DNA from: Burkholderiales bacterium 67-32
GTDB taxonomy: Bacteria; Pseudomonadota; Gammaproteobacteria; Burkholderiales; Burkholderiaceae_B
Direction of reading: 5' to 3'
Length of the DNA stretch: 64,000 bases
NCBI GenBank assembly: GCA_001898625.1
Contig: MKUP01000007.1
Span: 104,385-168,384, forward strand
Part shown: piece after piece, positions 1-8,190 of the stretch
Position numbering within the stretch: the stretch's first letter is position 1
Layout: each line of letters begins with the position of its first letter
The notes under the pieces: generated by a model
The model's input: only the letters and a program-made list of their open reading frames with translations
What the model was told of the DNA's origin: nothing
Databases searched by the model: none
Position numbers and translations under genes: made by a program

Positions 1-138
1 CGACGGGCCGAGAATGCAGATGAATTCATTCCTGCGCACGACGAGGTCGAGACCCTTGAGGACGCGCAGCGGCGCTGCGCCGTCGCGGCTCGGAAATTCC
101 TTGACCAGGTTGCGGACGGAGAAGACGACGTCGTTCAT
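1..138 (-). CDS. ABC transporter ATP-binding protein (N-terminal part, runs off the window)
   Basis: The first 46 residues of an ABC ATPase are visible, from the ATG at 138 leftwards off the window. They read as the usual start of a nitrate/sulfonate/taurine-type importer ATPase: a first beta strand (VVFSVRNLVKEF), an LxGLDL turn, and the beginning of Walker A (ILGPS) at the window edge. The start codon overlaps the stop of the upstream permease in an ATGA junction, so the two are translationally coupled. It is the last visible gene of the operon starting at 3082. Walker B and the signature lie outside the window. Confidence 0.88.
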   Translation of the reverse strand, partial: MNDVVFSVRNLVKEFPSRDGAAPLRVLKGLDLVVRRNEFICILGPS

Positions 139-878
139 AGTTCAACCCTCGGGCGCCAGGAGAAGAGTCGATGCTCGATCGGCTTGAGAATCGCCAGTTC
201 GATGATCAGCATCACGATGGTGAACAACAGCGTCCACGCCAGTACCTGGGGCATGTCCGCGAGCTGGTACCAATAGAAGAGCTGGAAGCCGACGCCGTTG
301 GGGCGGCCGATGAGCTCGACCAGCACGGCGATCTTCCAGATGATCCCGAGGCCGAAGCGCACCGAGGCCATCACGTAGGGCAGTACCTGGGGCAGGACCA
401 CGCGCCGGAACACGGTCCAGCGGCGGGCTTCGAACACGCGGGCCATCGCCACCAGCCGGGTGTCGATGTTCTTGACCCCTTCCCACAGGTTGATGGCGAT
501 CGAGGGGGCGGCGGTGATGCCGATGGCGACGATGGTGGCCGCCTCGTTCAGTCCCAGCCAGATGAAGCACACCAGCGCGTAGCAGAGGCTGGGGACGGTC
601 AGGCCCACCATCACCCACAGGTCCAGGGCCCGCTCGACCTGCCGGTACAGGCCCATCAGCACGCCGATGGGCACGCCTATCAGCAGCGCCAGCGCGAGAC
701 CCGCCGTGACCCGGACCAGGGTCATCCACAGGTGGATCAGGACGTTGCCGGCGGCGATGTTCTCCACCAGCGTCTGGAGCGTGAGCCAAGGACCGGGAAG
801 CACCGAGGCCGTGAAGGCCAGGGACAGCAGCCACCACAGCGCGATCGCCGCGGCGATGGAAACGAGCCTAATCATCAT
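135..878 (-). CDS. ABC transporter permease (SsuC/TauC-like)
   Basis: Inner-membrane permease of 247 residues, the normal size for the BPD_transp_1 family of nitrate/sulfonate/taurine importers. It starts with a hydrophobic segment (MMIRLVSIAAAIALWWLL), has about six membrane spans, and carries the cytoplasmic EAA loop (EARRWTVFRRVVLPQVLPYV) that docks onto the ATPase. The start at 878 is chosen because it gives an ATGA overlap with the upstream amidohydrolase; an ATG one codon later is also possible. It forms the channel for the ATPase that follows. No periplasmic binding protein is visible in this operon; it may lie left of the window. The substrate is unknown, but co-expression with a cyclic deaminase-type amidohydrolase suggests a nitrogen heterocycle or amide. 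Confidence 0.9.
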   Translation of the reverse strand: MMIRLVSIAAAIALWWLLSLAFTASVLPGPWLTLQTLVENIAAGNVLIHLWMTLVRVTAGLALALLIGVPIGVLMGLYRQVERALDLWVMVGLTVPSLCYALVCFIWLGLNEAATIVAIGITAAPSIAINLWEGVKNIDTRLVAMARVFEARRWTVFRRVVLPQVLPYVMASVRFGLGIIWKIAVLVELIGRPNGVGFQLFYWYQLADMPQVLAWTLLFTIVMLIIELAILKPIEHRLFSWRPRVEL

Positions 879-2269
879 GGGGTTCCTTGAGAAGTCAGGG
901 TGCGATGCTGCGGCTGGCGGACCTGGGAGGCGGTCAGGGCGCGTTCGGCCAGTTCTTCGGCGCGGGCCAGCGCGGCGGCTTCGTCGATCCGGGTCAGGCG
1001 GCGGCCCTGCATGAGCCATTCCCCGTCCACCATGGCATCGCGCACGTCCGCGCCTCGCGCGCTGAAGACCAGCGCCGCTTCGAGATCGAAGGCCGGCGCC
1101 AGGTGAGGCTGGCGCAGATCGACGGTGATGAGGTCCGCCTGTTTGCCGGGCTCCAGCGAACCCGTCCGGCGATCCAGGCCGAGCGCGCGCGCCCCTTCGA
1201 TGGTCGCCATGCGCAGCGCCCGCCGGGCGTCCAGCGCGTGGGGATCGCCCGCCGCGGTCTTGGCGGTCGCGCAGGCGTATTTCATGCTCTCGAACAGATC
1301 CTGGCCGCAGTTGGCGGCCGGCCCGTTGGTGGCGAGCCCGCAGTTGATGCCGGCTTCGAGGAATGGTGTCAGCGCGGGAAAGCCCGTGCCCCAGAAGAGC
1401 CGGGTCTGCGGATCGAGAACGACCGAGGTGCCGGTCTCGGCCAGCAAGGCGATCTCGTTCGGGGAAAGGTCCGAGACGCCTACCGCCTGCACGTCGGGGC
1501 CGAGACAGCCGGTTTCGTGCAGCAGCTCGACGTTGCGCACCGGCCGGCCGTAGTGGCGCTCGATGATGCGGTTGAACTCGCGCGACTCGGCCACGTGCAT
1601 GTGCAGGCAGATCCCCAGTTCGCTCGCGAGTGCCCGGCTGGCGCGTAGCATGGACTCGTCCAGGGTCCACGGCAGCAGCGGGCCGAACGACAGTCCCAGG
1701 CGTCCTTGGGCACGGCCGTGCCAGCGCGCATGCAGGCTGCGTACCCGCTGTGCCTGCTGCGCCGGCGTCTCGACGAATGCCGGATCGAAATGGATCGCCT
1801 CGAAGGCGCGGGCCACCATGCCGCGCACACCCGTGCTTTCCATGGCGGCAAAGGCGCAGTCTTCCGGCGACACCACGTCCGACCGGGGGGCGAACAGGTT
1901 CTCCACCAGCGTCGTGTTGCCGTTCTTCAGGTTTTCGATGCAACCCAATGTCTGCGCCGCCAGCATGGTCTCGGCATCCAGCGCGCGCATCAGCGGCATC
2001 TGCATGTCCAGCCAGGACAGCAGGTCGGTATTCGTTGCCAGCGTGCGGCCGAAGATCATGCACAGATGCGTGTGGCAGTTGACGAGGCCGGGCATGACCA
2101 CGTGGCCGGTGGCATCGTGGTGCTGCGCGTCGAGGCTGCGGGGCAAGCCTTCCCGGGGGCCGACGTAGGCCAGGCGGGAGTCTTCGACCAGTACGCAGCC
2201 GCGCTCGTGGATGTTGCCGGCCTGGTTCATGGTCAGAACCACGCCGTTCTCTATCAGTATCCGTGTCAT
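875..2269 (-). CDS. Metal-dependent amidohydrolase (SsnA/MtaD/TrzA-like deaminase family)
   Basis: A cytoplasmic cyclic amidohydrolase of 464 residues, typical size for the ATZ/TRZ/MtaD group that deaminates or dechlorinates heterocycles. The first metal-binding motif is NCHTHL (H66, H68); further typical pieces are LHMHVAES (third His, about residue 220) and an LDPQTRLFWGTG segment late in the barrel. It has the small N-terminal beta-sandwich (VVLTMN, HERGCVLVEDSRLAYVG) seen in this family. It lies between an IclR regulator and an ABC permease and overlaps the permease start by 4 bp. I infer that it acts on the imported compound. S-adenosylhomocysteine or 8-oxoguanine deaminase activity is possible, but the substrate cannot be read from sequence. 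Confidence 0.85.
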   Translation of the reverse strand: MTRILIENGVVLTMNQAGNIHERGCVLVEDSRLAYVGPREGLPRSLDAQHHDATGHVVMPGLVNCHTHLCMIFGRTLATNTDLLSWLDMQMPLMRALDAETMLAAQTLGCIENLKNGNTTLVENLFAPRSDVVSPEDCAFAAMESTGVRGMVARAFEAIHFDPAFVETPAQQAQRVRSLHARWHGRAQGRLGLSFGPLLPWTLDESMLRASRALASELGICLHMHVAESREFNRIIERHYGRPVRNVELLHETGCLGPDVQAVGVSDLSPNEIALLAETGTSVVLDPQTRLFWGTGFPALTPFLEAGINCGLATNGPAANCGQDLFESMKYACATAKTAAGDPHALDARRALRMATIEGARALGLDRRTGSLEPGKQADLITVDLRQPHLAPAFDLEAALVFSARGADVRDAMVDGEWLMQGRRLTRIDEAAALARAEELAERALTASQVRQPQHRTLTSQGTP

Positions 2270-2284
2270 GGAAACTCCGGTGAG

Positions 2285-3082
2285 TCAGGCGGCAGATGCT
2301 CGGCGGGACTGCGTGGCCGAGGCCGCGTCGCTGATATGGCGCGCGGCAGCCACCACGTGCAGCACGGCCTGTTTCAGGACCTTGTCCTGGAGGCGGAAGG
2401 CCGGTGCGGCGAGGGTAATGGCGCCGATCAGCGAGCCGGATGGAAAGAAGGCGGGAGCCGATACGCTGCGCACGCCGGCTTCGATCTCGCCGTCGCTGAT
2501 GGCATAGCCCTGCTCGCGTATTACCGCCAAGGATCGCTCCAGCGCCTGCAGGTCGAAGGGTTTGCCCGCCGGCCGAGCCGCGCGCAGGCGCGGCAGTACG
2601 CGCGCGCGTTCCTGTTCTTCCAGGTAGGCCAGATGGACTTTGGCCGATGAGCCCAGGTGCAGCGGTACGTTGCGGACGGGATCGACCGAGACCCGGACGG
2701 CTTGCCGGCTTTCCAAGGCCACCGTGCAGATGACGCGATCGCCGATGCGTGTCGTGAAGAGCACTGTTTCGCCACTGGTCAAGGCCAGCTCGTGCACGAA
2801 GGGCTCGGCAATGGAGGCCGAGGTGCTGGGGTCTTCGCAACTGCGGACGAGATTGACGAAGGCGGATCCCAGGCGATAGTTGCCCGCTCCGTCCACGTCC
2901 TCGATCAGGCCGCGTTCGCGCAGGATCTGCAGGTAGCGATAGGTGGAGCTGCGTGAGGTCCCGAACTCCCGGGCGATGGCTTGCGCGGAATGGACGGCGC
3001 CAGGGGTGACGAACGACAGCCAGATGTCGATGATGCGTTCGAACGACGGGTAATGCTCCACACCTTCTGCCTGGATCGCCAT
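2285..3082 (-). CDS. IclR-family transcriptional regulator
   Basis: A 265-residue regulator with an N-terminal winged helix-turn-helix (SAQAIAREFGTSRSSTYRYLQIL, about residues 32-55) and the C-terminal IclR effector domain (GETVLFTTRIGDRVICTVALES, and HLGSSAKVHLAYL). It is the first gene of the minus-strand operon with the amidohydrolase and ABC importer, 15 bp upstream of the amidohydrolase. It is probably the local, possibly autoregulating, control protein. Its upstream region holds nested inverted repeats at 3130-3193 that are good operator candidates. The effector is unknown. Confidence 0.92.
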   Translation of the reverse strand: MAIQAEGVEHYPSFERIIDIWLSFVTPGAVHSAQAIAREFGTSRSSTYRYLQILRERGLIEDVDGAGNYRLGSAFVNLVRSCEDPSTSASIAEPFVHELALTSGETVLFTTRIGDRVICTVALESRQAVRVSVDPVRNVPLHLGSSAKVHLAYLEEQERARVLPRLRAARPAGKPFDLQALERSLAVIREQGYAISDGEIEAGVRSVSAPAFFPSGSLIGAITLAAPAFRLQDKVLKQAVLHVVAAARHISDAASATQSRRASAA

Positions 3083-3129
3083 GATCGCTCCGCGCTGAGT
3101 CCGGCTATATCGGACAAGGTGTGTCTCAT

Positions 3130-3193
3130 TATAGGAATGCGTTTTCGTCCCTCAATGGCCAGTCCAGCCATGAGGGAATCCGGTGTTCCTATA
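3130..3193. promoter_or_regulatory. Nested inverted repeats upstream of the IclR gene (operator candidate)
   Basis: TATAGGAA at 3130-3137 is perfectly mirrored by TTCCTATA at 3186-3193. Between them is a second stem: CCCTCAATGGC (3149-3159) against GCCATGAGGG (3167-3176), with one bulged A and a 7-base loop. The right outer arm also sits in TTCC-N6-GGAA (3186-3199), an IclR-like palindrome. No U tract follows on either strand, so an operator is more likely than a terminator. The function is inferred. Confidence 0.45.
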
Positions 3194-3211
3194 CGGGAAA
3201 CTCCCAGGCGC

Positions 3212-3571
3212 TCAGGCCCGCCGTTGCAGCCCGATCGTGGCCACCCAGGCCGCGCACCAGCCGATCGCGATACCCAGGCTGTCCGCGAACAGATCCGCCC
3301 ATTCCGCCGACCGGTCGGGTGTCATGGATTGCAGGATCTCGATCAGCGCGCCATAGGCCAGGAGGCCCAGCAGGCGTGGCCACGCGGGGCCGGGATAGGC
3401 GAAGCGGGCCAGCGCGGCCAGCACGCCGAAGCCAAGCAGGTGATTGGTCTTGTCCCACCCGGTGGTGGGCAGGGGAGTGGCGGAAGGCAGGAGGGATAAC
3501 GCGAGTATCCCCAGCAGGGCAGCCCAGAACAGCGGCTTCCATCCGCCGAAGGCGGTCAGGCGTAGATTCAT
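3212..3571 (-). CDS. VanZ-like small membrane protein
   Basis: A 119-residue protein with about four hydrophobic segments: residues about 12-28, 45-60, 65-80 and 95-112. It contains the VanZ-type features DKTNHLLGFGVLAALARFAYP and GALIEILQSMTPDRSAEWADLFADSLG, in which the acidic and histidine residues are conserved in the family. It is a typical length for stand-alone VanZ-like proteins of Burkholderiales. Its role is unknown. It follows aquaporin on the same strand, with a hairpin between the two genes, so it probably has its own promoter. Confidence 0.75.
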   Translation of the reverse strand: MNLRLTAFGGWKPLFWAALLGILALSLLPSATPLPTTGWDKTNHLLGFGVLAALARFAYPGPAWPRLLGLLAYGALIEILQSMTPDRSAEWADLFADSLGIAIGWCAAWVATIGLQRRA

Positions 3572-3592
3572 CGGTGTCCGAAGTCAGGCGAA

Positions 3593-3614
3593 GGGCGGGG
3601 AAGTTTCCCCGCCC
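3593..3614 (-). terminator. Perfect GC-rich hairpin after the aquaporin gene
   Basis: GGGCGGGGAA at 3593-3602 is perfectly complementary to TTCCCCGCCC at 3605-3614, with two central bases. It lies in the 76-bp gap after the aquaporin stop. Only two Us follow on the minus strand, so it is a plausible but not classical intrinsic terminator for aqpZ. Confidence 0.5.
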
Positions 3615-3647
3615 GCCATTATCGCCGTGCTTCGAGAACGCCCGGTG

Positions 3648-4343
3648 TCAGTTCGTTTCTTTTTCCAGCAGGTGCCGGTAGATCAGTCCGCCGATCGCGC
3701 CGCCGATCAGCGGCACGAGCCAGAATACCCAGAGTTGTTCCAGCGCCCAGCTGCCCTGGTACACGGCCACGCCGGTGCTGCGGGCGGGGTTGACCGAGGT
3801 GTTGGTGACCGGGATGCTGATCAGGTGGATGAGGGTGAGCGTCAGGCCGATGGCCAGCGGCGCCATGCCCGCGGGCGCGCGCTTGTCGGTCGCGCCGTGG
3901 ATCACGATCAGGAAGAAGGCGGTCAGCACCAGTTCGCAGACGATCGCCGCGGCCAGCGTATAGCCGCCGGGCGAGTGTTCGCCGTAGCCGTTGGATGCGA
4001 AGCCGGCGCTGGCATCGAAGCCCGCCTTGCCGCTGGCGATCAGGTACAGGACCCCGCCGGCGGCGATGCCGCCCACGACCTGGGCGATGATGTAGGGCAC
4101 GGCGTCCTTGGCCGGGAGGCGGCCGCCGGCGACCAGGCCCACGGTGACCGCCGGGTTGAAGTGTCCGCCGGAGATGTGTCCGACCGCGTAGGCCATGGTC
4201 ACCACCGTCAGGCCGAAGGCCAGCGCGACGCCGGCGAATCCTATGCCCAGCTCCGGAAACGCCGCGGCCAGCACCGCGCTGCCGCAGCCACCCAATACCA
4301 GCCAGAACGTACCCAGGAACTCAGCGCAAAGCCGTTTGCTCAT
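3648..4343 (-). CDS. aqpZ: Aquaporin Z
   Basis: Water channel of 231 residues with six membrane spans and both half-helix NPA motifs: HFNPAVTVG (after the second span) and SVNPARSTG (after the fifth). The N-terminus ([21 protein letters not shown]) is that of AqpZ rather than glycerol facilitators, and the length matches. The start at 4343 is preferred over the upstream in-frame GTG at 4394 because it matches the family N-terminus and has a G-rich Shine-Dalgarno (GGGGGAT) a few bases before it. It is monocistronic by appearance. Confidence 0.93.
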   Translation of the reverse strand: MSKRLCAEFLGTFWLVLGGCGSAVLAAAFPELGIGFAGVALAFGLTVVTMAYAVGHISGGHFNPAVTVGLVAGGRLPAKDAVPYIIAQVVGGIAAGGVLYLIASGKAGFDASAGFASNGYGEHSPGGYTLAAAIVCELVLTAFFLIVIHGATDKRAPAGMAPLAIGLTLTLIHLISIPVTNTSVNPARSTGVAVYQGSWALEQLWVFWLVPLIGGAIGGLIYRHLLEKETN

Positions 4344-4481
4344 ATATCCCCCATATCGTGCAGTGGTCGAGTAGCACGCGGAGCATGCACCCACTGCGGT
4401 TCATGCGCAATCGCGCCGTGATTCTATGAGGCGTTTGAACAACGCATGGCGCGGTGTTTGGGCTTGTTTAGCGTGCGGCCG

Positions 4482-5183
4482 TCAGGAGGCGGGCGCGGTC
4501 TCCATGGCCTGGAGGGCGTCGAGCACGTTGCGTTCGGTGCCGCCGATGTGACGGCGCAGCAGTTCGACCGCGCGGCCAGTGTCGCGCGCCAGTACCGCGT
4601 CGACGATGCGCTGGTGTTCGTCGTTCTTGCTGCGATTGGTCTGTCGGTGGCGGGCCGAGAAGCGGCGGAACCGCTCCGCCTGGTCGAACAGGTTCTCGAC
4701 CAGCCCGAGCAGCATCGGCGAGCTGCAGGACGAATAGATGCCCAGGTGCAGGGCCCGATGGCGGTCGGACCAGTCGTCGTCCAGCACCACGGGGCCGGCC
4801 GCGAGGCGCTTTTCGACCAGGGCCAGGCTGTGGTGGGCGGCCACGACCCGGCTTTCCCAGTGGTCGTCGCCGTGTTCGATGGCGTCGCGCAGGGTCTCGG
4901 TCTCGATCATCAACCGCAGGCGGGTCAGGTCGCGCATCGCGTCGGCATGGATGGGGGCGACGCGAAAGCCGCGGTTCTCCAGCGTCCGGACCAGCCCCTG
5001 TTGCACCAGCCGGCTCAGGGCTTCCCGCAGCGGACTGCTGCTCAGGCCGAAGCGGCGTTGCAGCTCTTCCACGCGCAGGCGCTGTTCCGGCTCGAAGTCG
5101 CCGCGCACGATGGCCCGGCGCAGGGCGAGATAAGCCTGCTCGGTCAGCGGTAGCGCCTCGGGGGCGGGGGTTTCCTGGATCAT
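4482..5183 (-). CDS. GntR-family regulator with FCD effector domain
   Basis: A 233-residue FadR-type regulator. The N-terminal winged helix (TEQAYLALRRAIVRGDFEPEQRLRVEELQRRFGLSSSPLREALSRL, about residues 13-60) is followed by an all-helical FCD domain with likely metal-binding residues (DWSDRHRALHLGIYSSC). The start at 5183 is chosen because upstream in-frame codons lie inside the divergent promoter. It diverges from the FAH-hydrolase operon at 5269; the perfect palindrome at 5225-5257 between them is its likely operator. It probably represses the pathway and is released by a carboxylic-acid ligand. Confidence 0.9.
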   Translation of the reverse strand: MIQETPAPEALPLTEQAYLALRRAIVRGDFEPEQRLRVEELQRRFGLSSSPLREALSRLVQQGLVRTLENRGFRVAPIHADAMRDLTRLRLMIETETLRDAIEHGDDHWESRVVAAHHSLALVEKRLAAGPVVLDDDWSDRHRALHLGIYSSCSSPMLLGLVENLFDQAERFRRFSARHRQTNRSKNDEHQRIVDAVLARDTGRAVELLRRHIGGTERNVLDALQAMETAPAS

Positions 5184-5224
5184 GCGGCGACTATGCCAGA
5201 AAGAGATGTTGCGCACAAACCGTG

Positions 5225-5257
5225 TTTTATGCACAATAAATAAAAATGTGCATAAAA
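5225..5257. promoter_or_regulatory. Perfect 11-bp-arm palindrome, likely GntR operator
   Basis: TTTTATGCACA (5225-5235) and TGTGCATAAAA (5247-5257) are exact reverse complements separated by 11 bp. A related half-site, GCGCACA, lies at 5211-5217. The palindrome sits between the divergent GntR and FAH genes and ends 11 bp before the FAH start, partly preceding its AAGGAGG ribosome site. A weak promoter (TTGCGC at 5209, 17 bp, CACAAT at 5232) would be covered by it, as expected for repression. Confidence 0.7.
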
Positions 5258-5268
5258 AAGGAGGGCGC

Positions 5269-6111
5269 ATGCGATTCGTTTCTTTCCTCAGGAATGGGCG
5301 GGCAGGCTACGGCGTGGCCAAGGATGACGGCATCGTGGAGTTGGGAGGGAGGCTGGATGCCCCTGACCTGCGCACGCTGCTGGCGCGCGGCATGCAGGAC
5401 CTGGCCGGAGCGCTGTCGGCCCGGCTGGCGGCGGATTTCCCGCTGGCCGAGGTCCAGTTGATGCCGGTCATTCCCGAGCCCAGCAAGATCATCTGCGTGG
5501 GCATCAACTACGTGGCCCATGCCGCCGAGGCAGGACGCACGGTGGGCAAGCATCCGGTCATCTTCCACCGGTTCGCCGACACCCTTGTCGGCGCCGGGCA
5601 GCCGCTGCTGCGGCCCCGCGTGTCGGACCAGTTCGACTACGAGGGCGAACTGGCCGTGGTCATCGGCAAGGGCGGGCGCCACATCGATCCCGGCGACGCG
5701 ATGTCCCATGTCGCGGGCTACACCATCTTCAACGATGCGTCGGTGCGCGACTGGCAGTTCCACACGCACCAGTACGGCATGGGCAAGAACTTCGCCGCCA
5801 GCGGGCCGCTCGGCCCCTGGATGGTGACGGCCGACGAGATCGCCGACTACCGCAAGCTGGAGCTGCGCACCTACGTGAACGGCGAACAGGTCCAGGAAGG
5901 CCGGCTCGACGAGCTCGCCTTCGACATTCCCCACCTGATCGCCTACGTCTCGCAGGCGCTGCCGTGGAACCCGGGCGACATCCTGGCGACCGGCACGCCC
6001 AGCGGCATCGGCTTCAAACGCACGCCGCCTCTGCTGCTCAAGCAGGGAGACAGCGTACGCATCGAAGTGACCCAGATCGGAGAATTGGTGAACCCGGTCA
6101 TGGACGAGTAG
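5269..6111 (+). CDS. Fumarylacetoacetate hydrolase (FAH) family protein
   Basis: A 280-residue FAH-fold enzyme that hydrolyses or decarboxylates beta-keto acids, or tautomerises them. The catalytic region is clear: KIICVGINYVAHAAEAG, then FDYEGELAVVIGKGGRHI (metal-binding EGE) and FNDASVRDWQFHTHQYGMGKNF, ending in the TGTPSGIGF motif. The start at 5269 follows a strong AAGGAGG site and gives the usual N-terminal FAH_N domain. First gene of an operon with a Bug receptor, an MDR reductase, an AA_synth protein and a VOC protein. Cleavage of an acylpyruvate-type ring-fission product is a reasonable guess. Confidence 0.88.
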   Translation: MRFVSFLRNGRAGYGVAKDDGIVELGGRLDAPDLRTLLARGMQDLAGALSARLAADFPLAEVQLMPVIPEPSKIICVGINYVAHAAEAGRTVGKHPVIFHRFADTLVGAGQPLLRPRVSDQFDYEGELAVVIGKGGRHIDPGDAMSHVAGYTIFNDASVRDWQFHTHQYGMGKNFAASGPLGPWMVTADEIADYRKLELRTYVNGEQVQEGRLDELAFDIPHLIAYVSQALPWNPGDILATGTPSGIGFKRTPPLLLKQGDSVRIEVTQIGELVNPVMDE

Positions 6112-6178
6112 CGCACCCGGGGCGCCGTCCGCGCAGCCGGCGCCCGATCCATCCCTACAAGAACCAGGAGGAGACATC

Positions 6179-7147
6179 ATGCGCATGTGGAGATTGGCGG
6201 TGGCGGGCGCTTGCCTGGCCGCCGCGGGGACCGCGCACGCCGGCGATTTCCCGCAGCCGGGGCAGGCCGTGCGCATCGTGCATGGCTACGCGGCCGGCGG
6301 CAACGCCGACATCATTTCCAGAGTGGTCGGCCAGGAGATGTCCAGGAACCTGGGTGTACCCGTCGTGATCGAGCCGCGCACGGGCGCCGGCGGCAACATC
6401 GCATCGCAGGCGGTGGCAAAGTCGGCCCCCGATGGCCATACGCTGGTCATGCTCATGGGGGGCCACAGCGTGGCCGGCGCGCTGAGCGACAAGCTGGGCT
6501 TCGATCCGGTCAACGATTTCGCGATGATCTCGACCGTGATGGATTTCCCGTTCTTCATCATGGTCAAGCGCGACGCGCCTTACCGGGACATGGGTGATCT
6601 GCTGCGGGCCATGAAGCAGCGCAGCGGCGGTATCACGTACGGATCGGCCGGCGTGGGCACGACCCAGCACCTGACGGGCGAACTGCTGGCCGCGCAGGCG
6701 GGCTTGCCGCTGCTGCACGTGCCCTATCGCGGCGGCGCCGCGGCGCTGACCGGCATGCTGGGCGGAGAAGTGGATTTCGTCATCGACACGGCCACCGTGG
6801 CCGTGCCGCAGCTCAAGGCCGGGACCATACGCGTGCTGGCCGTCACCAGCCGCGAGCGCTGGAGCGGCCTGAAGGACGTGCCCACGCTGGACGAGTCGGG
6901 CTTCGCGGGCTTCGACGTCAGTTCGTGGGCGGGACTGGCCGCGCCGGCCAGGACGCCGGCCGCGGTGGTGGATCGCCTGAACGCCGAGTTGCGCAAGGCG
7001 CTGGCGGCGCCCGAAGTGCAGTCCCGGCTGGAACAGATGGGCGGCGCGGTCGCGCCAAGTTCTCCGGATGCGATGAAGCGCCGCATCGCAGGCGAGATCG
7101 AGCGTTACCTGGCCGTGGCCAGGGACAAGAACATACCCCGGCTCTAA
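6179..7147 (+). CDS. Bug/TctC-type periplasmic solute-binding receptor
   Basis: A 322-residue member of the tripartite tricarboxylate receptor family. A cleavable signal peptide (residues 1-21, ending AHA) is followed by the two-lobed binding fold: VRIVHGYAAGGNADIISR, the RTGAGGNIASQAVAKSAPDGHTL loop and LHVPYRGGAAALTGMLGGEVDFV. An AGGAGG ribosome site precedes the ATG. It captures a carboxylate in the periplasm, but no TctA/TctB membrane partner is encoded nearby. Its position after the FAH gene suggests it binds the pathway substrate. Confidence 0.9.
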   Translation: MRMWRLAVAGACLAAAGTAHAGDFPQPGQAVRIVHGYAAGGNADIISRVVGQEMSRNLGVPVVIEPRTGAGGNIASQAVAKSAPDGHTLVMLMGGHSVAGALSDKLGFDPVNDFAMISTVMDFPFFIMVKRDAPYRDMGDLLRAMKQRSGGITYGSAGVGTTQHLTGELLAAQAGLPLLHVPYRGGAAALTGMLGGEVDFVIDTATVAVPQLKAGTIRVLAVTSRERWSGLKDVPTLDESGFAGFDVSSWAGLAAPARTPAAVVDRLNAELRKALAAPEVQSRLEQMGGAVAPSSPDAMKRRIAGEIERYLAVARDKNIPRL

Positions 7148-7182
7148 ACTGCGCCCACTTCCAGACTCCAAGGCATGCAACC

Positions 7183-8175
7183 GTGAAACTCGTGCAGATC
7201 CACCAACCCGGCGGGCCCGACGCACTCGTCATTGCCAACGTGCCGGCGCCCGTGCCCGGGCCGGGCCAGGTCCGCGTCGCGGCGCGCGCCATAGGCGTGG
7301 GCCGGCCCGACGTGCTGATGCGCAACGGCACCTATAAATGGATGCCGCCGCTGCCGGCGACGCCGGGAGGCGAGATGGCCGGCGTGATCGACGCGGTGGG
7401 CGAAGGCGTCGCGCCGGAGCTGGCCGGCCGGCGCGTGTTGGTCAGCGCGCGGGAACTTGTCCAGCGCGGCGGCTGCTATGCCGAGGCGATCTGCGTGCCG
7501 GCCGATGCGCCGTTCGAACTGCCGGCGGCCATCTCCTTCGAGGCCGCGCTCAGCCTGCCCAACTTCCTGATGGCCGATGCGCTGCTGAATCGCTGCAATC
7601 CCGGTGTGCGGGCGCGCCGTGTCCTGCTGACCGGCGCCGCCGGCGGCGTGGCCTCGACCGTGATCCAACTGGCCCGGCTGCAGGGCAGCGAGGTCATCGG
7701 CGTGGTCAGTTCCGACGAGAAGGCGGCCTTCGCCACCGCCATGGGGGCCGCGCACGTGATCGATCGCTTGCGGGAGTCCATCCCGGAGCGCGTCATGGCG
7801 CTGACCGGCGGCGAGGGCGTGGACCTGGCCCTGGATCACATCGGCGCGGGCATCCTGGTGGACTGTCTGCACGCGCTGGCCCCCTTCGGCATGGCCGTGT
7901 CCTACAACATCGTGGGCGGACCGCCGCAGCCGGAGATCTTCGGGGAACTGCGCAAGCTGGTGGGCCGCAGCCTGGCGTTGCGCTGTTTCTCCATCCATAG
8001 CTTCGACCACGATCGCGCCACGCGGCGCGCAGCCACTGAACGCCTGATCGGCCTGATGGCCGAAGGGCGCATCACGCCGCCCGCGGCCACTCGCATGCCG
8101 CTGGACGCCGTCCGGGATGCCCATCGCGTCCTCGACGCCGGCGAAACCATAGGCAAGATCATCCTGATCCCCTGA
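7183..8175 (+). CDS. Zinc-independent MDR / quinone oxidoreductase-like protein
   Basis: A 330-residue NADPH-dependent oxidoreductase of the medium-chain family. It has the GroES-like N-terminal domain (PDVLMRNGTYKWMPPLPATPGGEMAGVID) and the nucleotide-binding motif VLLTGAAGGVASTVIQLARLQGSEVIGVVSS. The cysteines that bind structural or catalytic zinc in alcohol dehydrogenases are absent, which places it with quinone reductases. I chose the GTG at 7183 because no ATG is available at the family N-terminus (KLVQIHQPGGPDAL). It follows the Bug receptor by 35 bp. It may reduce an enone intermediate. Confidence 0.82.
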   Translation: MKLVQIHQPGGPDALVIANVPAPVPGPGQVRVAARAIGVGRPDVLMRNGTYKWMPPLPATPGGEMAGVIDAVGEGVAPELAGRRVLVSARELVQRGGCYAEAICVPADAPFELPAAISFEAALSLPNFLMADALLNRCNPGVRARRVLLTGAAGGVASTVIQLARLQGSEVIGVVSSDEKAAFATAMGAAHVIDRLRESIPERVMALTGGEGVDLALDHIGAGILVDCLHALAPFGMAVSYNIVGGPPQPEIFGELRKLVGRSLALRCFSIHSFDHDRATRRAATERLIGLMAEGRITPPAATRMPLDAVRDAHRVLDAGETIGKIILIP

Positions 8176-8190
8176 CATCTAGGAGTCCTC

